Shown in pieces: positions 7,113 through 14,000 of a stretch of DNA of 16,036 nucleotides. Numbering within the stretch: the first letter of the stretch is position 1; each line of letters opens with the position of its first letter. This DNA comes from Oscillibacter sp. CAG:241 (lineage in GTDB: Bacteria; Bacillota; Clostridia; Oscillospirales; Oscillospiraceae). The notes under the pieces were generated by a model, which was not told where the DNA came from, ran no database searches, and saw nothing but the letters and a program-made list of their open reading frames with translations. The stretch covers positions 21,352 to 37,387 of the forward strand of contig FR884135.1 in NCBI GenBank assembly GCA_000435975.1, given 5' to 3'. The position numbers were made by a program, and so were the translations under genes.

Positions 7113-8530
7113 TGCATATGGAAAAACTTTCCGGGAAGAAAATTGCGAAAAATATGATGCTCTCCGTGCTGGCGCAGGCCGTCTCGGTGCTGGTGGGGTT
7201 CGTGCTGAACCTGATCGTGCCGAAGTTCATTCCGGAGAGCGACTACTCCCTTTGGCAGAGCTACCTGCTGTACTCCCAATATCTGGGCGTTCTCCACTTT
7301 GGCCTGATGGACGGTATCGTCCTGCGGTACGCCCGGTTTGACTATGACGAGCTGGACAAAGACATGGTGCGCTCCCAGTACCGGGTGATCATGGAGCTGG
7401 ATCTGCTGCTGTCGGCGGGGCTTCTGGCCATAGGCTGCCTCCTGCTCCGGGGAGATAACCGTGTGCTATGCATCCTGCTGGCCTGCACCGTATGCATTGA
7501 GATCACCTTCAACTACATTTCCTTCACGTTTCAGATCACCAACCGCATCACCCACTATGTGGCCTATATTGCCGTTTACCGGGTGATCTACTGTCTGCTG
7601 GTGCTGGGCTGCCTGGCGGCGGGGCAGAGCTCTTATATCTGGTTCTGCCTGGTCTATCTGGCGGCGGATGTGGCCGTTATCCTGTTTTTCGGCCTGCGAT
7701 ACAGCCGCCGTCTGCTGGTTGGCTCCATGGTGCCCAGGGCGCGGCTGCTGCCGGAGCTGCGGACAACACTCTCTGCCGGCGTATGGCTGATGCTGTCGTC
7801 CTACGCGGCCAATTTTCTGGTGGGCTCCGGGAAAATGGTGATCCAGTGGCGATGGGGCCTGCTGGTTTTCGGCAAGGTCTCCCTGGCCTTCAGCCTGACC
7901 AGCTTTTTCCTGCAATTTGTAACGGCCATCAGCGTGGTGCTCTTTCCCTCCATCAAGCGAATGGAGCCGGACAAGCTCCCGGGCATGTATTGCCGGATCC
8001 GACAGGGGATTTCCCCGCTGCTGTTTGCGGCTATGCTGCTGTATTATCCCGGCTGTGTGCTGCTGCGCCTCTGGCTGCCGAAATACGAAGTCAGTGTGTC
8101 GTATCTGGGCATGCTGCTGCCGCTGATTATCTACACGTCCAAGGTCAGTCTGCTGACCAACAATTACCTGAAGGCTTATCAGCAGGAGCGGACCATGCTG
8201 CGCATCAACGCCTCCTGCGTTGCGGCGGGGCTGGCGCTGTTTGCTCTGGGGGCATGGGTGCTGAATAGTCTTACCGCTGTTTTGCTGCTGGTGCTGCTGT
8301 CTGTGATGCTGCGGTCCATGTTTTCGGAGGCCGCGGTCATGCGCATCATCCATGTGGACCTGCGCCGGGAATTCGTCATCGAATTTGCTCTGACGGCCGT
8401 GTTTCTGATCAGCACCTGCCTGCTCCCGTACTGGTGGGGCCTGGGGGTGTATGGGGCCGCCTTGGGCGGCTATCTGCTGGGCAAACGCAGGGATCTGCGG
8501 CAGCTGGCGCACACGCTGCGGCGAACATAG
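7112..8530 (+). CDS. Wzx-type lipid-linked oligosaccharide flippase
   Basis: A 472-residue polytopic membrane protein with a dozen or more hydrophobic segments, of the polysaccharide biosynthesis (PST/MOP superfamily) type. The start is typical: a short basic N-terminus (KLSGKKIAKN), then a first helix, then FIPESDYSLWQSYLLYSQYLG, matching the family pattern in which a proline and an acidic residue precede the second helix. It would move the undecaprenyl-linked repeat unit across the membrane for the Wzy protein encoded two genes upstream. ATG 7112 overlaps the preceding TGA by one base. A second in-frame ATG at 7118 is a near-equal alternative start, with AAGAG 11 nt before it and 5 nt before 7112. 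The longer frame back to 6968 lies inside the upstream glycosyltransferase and is not believed. Confidence 0.88.
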   Translation: MHMEKLSGKKIAKNMMLSVLAQAVSVLVGFVLNLIVPKFIPESDYSLWQSYLLYSQYLGVLHFGLMDGIVLRYARFDYDELDKDMVRSQYRVIMELDLLLSAGLLAIGCLLLRGDNRVLCILLACTVCIEITFNYISFTFQITNRITHYVAYIAVYRVIYCLLVLGCLAAGQSSYIWFCLVYLAADVAVILFFGLRYSRRLLVGSMVPRARLLPELRTTLSAGVWLMLSSYAANFLVGSGKMVIQWRWGLLVFGKVSLAFSLTSFFLQFVTAISVVLFPSIKRMEPDKLPGMYCRIRQGISPLLFAAMLLYYPGCVLLRLWLPKYEVSVSYLGMLLPLIIYTSKVSLLTNNYLKAYQQERTMLRINASCVAAGLALFALGAWVLNSLTAVLLLVLLSVMLRSMFSEAAVMRIIHVDLRREFVIEFALTAVFLISTCLLPYWWGLGVYGAALGGYLLGKRRDLRQLAHTLRRT

Positions 8531-8546
8531 AAAGGAATGCTCATAC

Positions 8547-9761
8547 ATGAAAATTGCAATTGCCGGAATGGGCTATGTGGGGCTGTCTCAGGCAGTGCTG
8601 CTGGCTCAGCATAACTCCGTATGCGTGGTGGATGTGGCGGCGGAGAAGGTGGACATGCTCAACCGGGGCATTTCTCCCATCCAGGATAGCTATCTGGATG
8701 CGTATCTGAATAAGCCGCATCTGCGGCTTCGGGCTACTCTGGACCCGGAGGATGGCTATTCCGGGGCTGAATATGTGGTCATCGCCGTGCCCACCGATTT
8801 CAATCCGCGGGAAAATGCATTCGACACCGCCATGGTGGAATCGGTGATCCGCCAAGTGCTGCGCTATGCGCCGGAGGCCGTCATGGTCATTAAGAGCACG
8901 GTTCCCGTGGGCTTCACCCAGTCCATGCAGTCCAAATATCCGACCGGCCATATTCTGGTCAGTCCGGAATTCCTCCGGGAGGGGAAGGCTCTGTACGATA
9001 ACCTCTATCCCAGCCGCATCATCGTGGGAACGGACCTTGCCGACCCTGTGCTGACGGAGCAGGCGCACGCTTTCGCCCGGCTTCTGCAGGAGGGGGCAGA
9101 GAAAAAGAACGTGGAGCTGCTGGTGACCGGCTGCGGCGAGGCCGAGACCATCAAGCTGTTTGCCAACACCTATCTGGCTCTGCGCATCGGCTTTTTCAAC
9201 GAACTGGACACCTTCGCCGAGCTGCGCGGACTGGATACGGGCTCCATCATCCACGGGATCTGCCAGGATCCCCGGATCGGCCAGTATTACAACAACCCCT
9301 CCTTCGGCTACGGCGGCTACTGTCTGCCAAAGGATACCCGCCAGCTGCTGGCCAGCTGCCGGAAGACGCCCCAGACGCTGATCGGGGCCGCCGTGTCCTC
9401 CAACGGCTGCCGTAAAAGCTTCATCGCCCGGCAGATCTGCCGTCGGGTGGAGACGCTGGCCTCCCAGGAGAACAGCCAACCGGTGGTGGGGATCTATCGT
9501 CTGACCATGAAGTCCGGATCCGACAACTTCCGATGCAGCGCGATCTTCGACGTGATGGAGCAGCTGCGCCAGGCGGGTGTCCCGATGCTGCTGTATGAGC
9601 CGGCCCTGACTCCGGGCCAGACGGTAGACGGCTGCCGCCGGACGGATGACCTGGCGCAGTTCAAGTCCCTCTCATCCCTGATTGTCGCCAACCGGTTGGA
9701 TGATGGGCTGTCTGACGTACAGGATAAAGTATACACCCGGGATATTTTCGGGAGGGACTGA
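8547..9761 (+). CDS. ugd: UDP-glucose 6-dehydrogenase
   Basis: A 404-residue enzyme that oxidises UDP-glucose to UDP-glucuronate in two NAD+-dependent steps in the cytoplasm. Seen: the Rossmann loop GMGYVG (7-12), the acidic end of beta-2 in VVDV (27-30), AVPTDF (80-85), IKSTVPVG (115-122), SPEFLREG (139-146), the catalytic-domain motif TIKLFANTYLALRIGFFNEL (201-220, with Lys203 and Asn207) and the catalytic cysteine in FGYGGYCLPKD (Cys259). It is the short bacterial type, slightly longer than the E. coli enzyme. The start is ATG 8547 with AAAGGA 10 nt upstream; upstream in-frame codons overlap the flippase and carry no family sequence. With the next gene it supplies uronic acid donors for the operon. 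All key residues are present, so it should be active. Confidence 0.96.
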   Translation: MKIAIAGMGYVGLSQAVLLAQHNSVCVVDVAAEKVDMLNRGISPIQDSYLDAYLNKPHLRLRATLDPEDGYSGAEYVVIAVPTDFNPRENAFDTAMVESVIRQVLRYAPEAVMVIKSTVPVGFTQSMQSKYPTGHILVSPEFLREGKALYDNLYPSRIIVGTDLADPVLTEQAHAFARLLQEGAEKKNVELLVTGCGEAETIKLFANTYLALRIGFFNELDTFAELRGLDTGSIIHGICQDPRIGQYYNNPSFGYGGYCLPKDTRQLLASCRKTPQTLIGAAVSSNGCRKSFIARQICRRVETLASQENSQPVVGIYRLTMKSGSDNFRCSAIFDVMEQLRQAGVPMLLYEPALTPGQTVDGCRRTDDLAQFKSLSSLIVANRLDDGLSDVQDKVYTRDIFGRD

Positions 9762-9762
9762 C

Positions 9763-10863
9763 ATGAAAGCGCAAAACGTTTCCCTGGAAGGGAAAACGAT
9801 CCTGGTTACCGGCGGGGCGGGCTTTATCGGCGCCCGGCTGTCCCAGCTGCTGCTGGAGCGGATCCATCCGGTACGGGTGGTGGTTCTGGATGAGCTGAAC
9901 GACTATTATGACCCTCGGCTGAAGCATTGGCGGCTGGAGCAGCTCCGGCACACGGCAGACCGGTATGCCGCCCAGGGAAGCCGGTTTGCCTTCGTCCGCG
10001 GCTCCATAGCCGATGAGCACCTGGTGCGCCGGACCTTTGCCGACTACGCCCCTGCCGTGGTGATAAACCTGGCGGCTCAGGCCGGCGTGCGGTATTCCAT
10101 CGACCACCCGGACGCCTATATTGAGAGCAACCTGGTCGGCTTTTTCCGGATACTGGAGGCCTGCCGCCACTCCCTTGACGGCGGCGGCCCCGGGGTGGAG
10201 CACCTGGTTTACGCCTCGTCCTCCTCCGTATACGGCAGCAACACCAAGCTGCCCTACAGCACGGAGGACAAGACCGATTCTCCGGTCAGCCTGTACGCGG
10301 CCACCAAGAAGTCCGATGAGCTGCTGGCCTGCGCCTATGCCGGGCTGTACCGGATCCCGGCCACCGGTCTGCGCTTCTTCACGGTATACGGTCCGGCCGG
10401 CCGTCCGGATATGGCATACTTCAAGTTCACCGACTGCCTGCGCCGGGGGGAGCGCATCCCTCTGTATAACTACGGCAGCTGCATGCGGGATTTCACCTAT
10501 GTAGATGACATCGTGGAGGGGATCCTGCGGGTCATGACCTGTGCTCCGGCGGCTGCTTCCGCCCCGGAGGGCGCGTCTGCCCCTCACCGGGTCTATAACA
10601 TCGGAAACAGCCAGCCTGTGAAGCTGCTGGATTTTGTCCGGACGCTCCAGCAGGAGCTGATCCGGGAGGAGCTGCTGCCGCAGGACCATGATCTTGCCGC
10701 CCACACGGAGCTTTTGCCCATGCAGCCGGGGGACGTGCTGGCTACCTATGCCGACACTTCACCGCTGGAGCGGGATTTCGGCTTTCGGCCGGCAACGCCG
10801 CTGCGTGAGGGTCTGCGGCGCTTTGCCCGGTGGTACCGGGCGTTTTACGGGCCCCAGAGCTGA
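9763..10863 (+). CDS. UDP-glucuronate 4-epimerase
   Basis: A 366-residue extended short-chain dehydrogenase/reductase. It should convert UDP-glucuronate to UDP-galacturonate, directly using the product of the preceding dehydrogenase. Features are GGAGFIG (17-23, NAD binding), LNDYYD (45-50), LAAQAGVRYSI (103-113), the catalytic Ser region ASSSSVYG (151-158) and Tyr178-X3-Lys182, GLRFFTVYGP (202-211), RPDMA (214-218) and MRDFTYVDDI (241-250). AGVRYSI and GRPDMA fit the UDP-uronate epimerase group better than GalE. The start is one base after the previous stop, with GGGAGGGA just upstream. A small alanine/proline/serine-rich insertion (AAASAPEGASAP) interrupts the C-terminal domain. This is the last biosynthetic gene of the tight operon; a 59-nt gap follows. 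Confidence 0.92.
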   Translation: MKAQNVSLEGKTILVTGGAGFIGARLSQLLLERIHPVRVVVLDELNDYYDPRLKHWRLEQLRHTADRYAAQGSRFAFVRGSIADEHLVRRTFADYAPAVVINLAAQAGVRYSIDHPDAYIESNLVGFFRILEACRHSLDGGGPGVEHLVYASSSSVYGSNTKLPYSTEDKTDSPVSLYAATKKSDELLACAYAGLYRIPATGLRFFTVYGPAGRPDMAYFKFTDCLRRGERIPLYNYGSCMRDFTYVDDIVEGILRVMTCAPAAASAPEGASAPHRVYNIGNSQPVKLLDFVRTLQQELIREELLPQDHDLAAHTELLPMQPGDVLATYADTSPLERDFGFRPATPLREGLRRFARWYRAFYGPQS

Positions 10864-10910
10864 GATAATAGCCGGACAAGACCGCCGGATATTATAAATT
10901 CACAAGAGAG

Positions 10911-10915
10911 AGGAG
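10911..10915 (+). promoter_or_regulatory. Ribosome binding site for the original start at 10923
   Basis: AGGAG lies 7 nt before ATG 10923, near-ideal spacing. It marks 10923 as the evolved start of the giant surface-protein gene, although the frame from that ATG now stops at 11037-11039. This placement is the key evidence that the region downstream is frame-shifted. Confidence 0.8.
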
Positions 10916-10922
10916 ATCCACT

Positions 10923-11039
10923 ATGTCAAAACCCCGGCAGCTTCACCGTGTGCTTTCGGTGCTGCTGTGCCAGTGCATAGGCAGGTATGCTGCCTGCCTA
11001 TGCACTGGCCGCGGACTCGAAGGCTGCGGGATCCTCTGA
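10923..11039 (+). pseudogene. Frame-shifted signal-peptide start of the giant surface protein (38 codons)
   Basis: From ATG 10923 the peptide starts MSKPRQLHRVLSVLLC. This is a positively charged n-region and the beginning of a hydrophobic core, exactly how a Gram-positive signal peptide starts. It then turns into an unlikely cysteine/arginine-rich tail and stops at TGA 11037-11039. The missing C-terminal half of the signal peptide (MLPAYALA) is present in the +1-shifted frame at 10987. The two halves are separated by the left arm of a perfect inverted repeat (10969-10985). The n-region here and the long frame downstream therefore look like one gene broken by a small rearrangement, or one whose expression needs frame correction. 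Confidence 0.7.
10969..11009. repeat. Perfect 17-bp inverted repeat with 7-nt loop inside the signal-peptide region
   Basis: The left arm GCCAGTGCATAGGCAGG (10969-10985) is the exact reverse complement of the right arm CCTGCCTATGCACTGGC (10993-11009). The loop is TATGCTG. The right arm encodes the sensible signal-peptide end (PAYALA). The left arm encodes nothing sensible in either of the two relevant frames and contains a TAG (10978-10980) in the frame of the long ORF. This suggests that the left arm is a copy made from the right. No run of T follows, so it does not look like a Rho-independent terminator. Confidence 0.9.
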
Positions 11040-14000
11040 GCTGACAAAGGGCAGCTCCATCGAGGGAACGGATTATTCCGTGACGTCGCTGAAGAATTAC
11101 GCGATTGCCCCGGATATTTCCGAAAAGGTCATCATCACCAACAATGCCGCAGGCAACTCTCAGACGGTTGCCAACGTCATGGAGGTGAACACCGCAGGCG
11201 GCCGCGCCAAGATCGTGGCCGGTTACGGCAACCGCAACCCCAAGGAACAGGGCTGGACCCTGAAAACCACCACGGACCAGGCCCATGTCTATGAAAAAGA
11301 GACAGGGCTGAACGTGGTGGGCGGCGTCAACGCCTCCTGGTTCAACATCAACACCGGCGAGCCCTCCGGCTATCTGGTGATGAACGGCGTTGTCCACCAC
11401 GACAATTCCAGCCGCGCGTTTATCGCCGCCTTTGACGACGGCTCGGTGAACGTGTTCCGGGAGGGCACCACCCTGGCCCAGGCCGAGGCGGATCAGAGCG
11501 CCAAGCAGGGCAAGACCGTGAAGATCCTGGAGGCCGTGGACGCACTGGTGGCCATGGTCTGGGACGGCAAGGTGGTGGTCACCGAATCCGGCAACAGCGG
11601 CTACTATCCCCGCAGCTGCGTGGGCATCAAAGCCGACGGCACCGTGGTGCTGTTCCAGGCCGACGGCACCATGGCTCCCCGCTCCGTGGGCTATACCGCG
11701 GCCGAGGAGGCCCGGATGATGGTGGCCCTGGGCTGCGTGGCGGCCATCCAGCTGGACGAGGGCGGCTCCTCCACCTACATCTCCCAGCGGGAGGGTGAGC
11801 AGGACGTCACCATGCGCAACACCCCTGCCGGCGGCAGCGAGCGCGGTATTTCCGGCACCATTCTGGTGGTATCCACCGTGGCGGCTTCCGGTGAGTTTGA
11901 CCACGCTGCCGTTACCCCCAGCGATGAGTACTATACCCCCGGCTCCTCCGTCACCCTGACGGCGGACGCCATGGACTTCTCCGGTGCTCCCGCCAAGGCT
12001 CTGCCGGAGGACGTGAGCTTCACCGTCAGCGATGAGACCATGGGCACGGTGACCGCCGCCGCCGTAAACGGCAGCAGCGCCTCCGCCACCTTTGTTTCCT
12101 CCGGCAAGACCGGCGACGTGACGGTGAGCCTGGTCAGCGGCGGGCAGACCGTGGGCACCGCCGTGCTCCACATCCAGAACCCGGACAAGCTGGCCTTTAC
12201 CTCCGGCGAGGTGAACCTGAACTACAACGAGGTCAGCGATCTGGGCTTCAAGGCTACCTACCAGACGGAGACCGTCCACCTGCAGGACAGTGACATCCAG
12301 TGGTCCGTTTCCGATCCGGACGCCGGCAGCTTCACCGGCAACCTGTTCACCGTTACCGGCAACGTGAAGTATTCCGGCAGCCCCACCGTCACCGCCGTGC
12401 GGGGCGACCTGACGGCCTCCGTCACCGTGAACATCGGCATGGAGCCCACCATGATCCTGGACGGCGGCGACGAGGACCCCTGGGACTATTCTACCATCGG
12501 CACCACCGTGGAGAGCTTTTCCGGCATGGCGGCCAACGCCGTGGCCACTTATCACTACCCGGGCCGCGGCGGCGTGGTGAAGGGCTCTGTAGTATCCGAT
12601 ACCGACGAGGCATACGCCGATATCGTCCGCTTCGGCCACAACGCCGTGAAGCTGGAGTATGACTGGACGAATATCAACGGCACCGACGGCGCCTGCCTGG
12701 GCCTGGGCGACAACCTGGCCATCGACGGCACCCCCACCGCTCTGGGCGTATGGGTCTACATTCCCGAGGGCGTTCCTGTCCCCTGGCTCCGTGCCCAGAT
12801 CGCCACCAGCACCAACGGCGGCCAGAGCTGGACCAACGCCTATATCAACTTCAGCAGCGGCAGCGGCGCCTCCGGCGAGGGCCTGAAGACCGGCTGGCAG
12901 TATCTGGAGGCTGATCTGACCTCCTATGCCGGTGCGCTGATCCGGGTCAACAGCGGCATGCTGTTCCGGGCCATGGTCACCACCAGCGGCATCGGCTGGT
13001 ATACCACCGACGGCACGAAGCTGGACAAGAGCGAGCTGAAGGGCTATATCCTGCTGGATAACCTGTGCGTGGTGTACGGCGCCAACAACCAGGATGTCAC
13101 CGCTCCCGTGGTGAACTCCATCCAGCTGGTCAACGACGACGGCACCAAGACCGAGCTGGAAAACGGCGCGACCCTCAACTCCGGCAATCTTCGCTTCTTC
13201 GTTACCTACGACGACAGCGAGGAGACGGATCCCTACGCCACCGGCGTGGAGTCTGCCTACTTCTACTTCGACGGCACCTACCGGGGAAGGTATGACCGGG
13301 ACAACCTGGGCAGCACCTCCGGCCTGATGCACTTCGGCAGCGGTCTGCACTCCATCACCTTCTACCTGAAGGACGGCTACGGCAACGTCACCCGCGAGAC
13401 CCGGTATTTCACCGTGGCCGCGGAGGAGACGGACGTGCCCGGTGTGTCTCTGGACCTGCGGGGTGAGCCCACTGTGGGCAAGACCTGGCAGCTGGCACTG
13501 ACCGCCACCGACCCGGCGTCCATCACCTCCCTCAGCGCCAATGTCTCCGTTTCCCGCAGCTATCCCGTCACCGGCGTCACCTTCCCGGAGGGCGTTACCG
13601 GTACGTATGACTATGACGCCGCCAAGGGCGTTGTGTCCGTGAGCATCACGGCCATCGACCACGCGGTATACACCGCCGGTGCCCTGGCTGTTATCGCCGT
13701 GGACATCCCCACCTCCGTTGCCGAGGGCAGCAGCGTCAACGTGCAGGTCACCAAGGGATCTTACGGCTGCAAGCAGACGGAGGGCCAGGGCATCAGCGAC
13801 CCGAACCAGTACGCCACCGGCTTCACCACCCCCGTGACGAACCGGCCCATTGAGGCCATGTACCGCATCCAGGCGGACACTGCCGTGGTGGGCAGCACCG
13901 CCTCCGCCGCCGTCACCGTTATCCGGGACGGCAAGGCTGCCGCCGGTGTCCATGTGTACGCCAACGACGGGCTGCTGGGCGATACCGACGAGAACGGTCG

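Noticed and set aside
7112..8530. 5'-extended start at 6968 for the flippase gene (and likewise 8451 for ugd and 9682 for the epimerase)
   Set aside because: The extensions are out-of-frame readings of the upstream genes and lack family similarity. The starts used have better ribosome sites or stop/start overlap.
1298..9479. Several long minus-strand frames (e.g. 1298-2323, 3485-4369, 5997-7103, 7466-8548, 8541-9479)
   Set aside because: Each lies opposite a plus-strand gene with family motifs, has no recognisable domain and has unnatural composition. They are explained by codon bias in G+C-rich genes.
10890..10898. TATTAT/TATAAA sequence in the 59-nt gap before the giant gene, resembling a -10 box
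   Set aside because: No -35-like hexamer is present at suitable spacing. It may be an internal promoter but cannot be supported from sequence alone.
10969..11009. Inverted repeat as a transcription terminator or invertible-segment recombination site
   Set aside because: No T run follows the stem, and the 7-nt spacer is too short to be a meaningful invertible segment. A template-switch origin explains the arms better.
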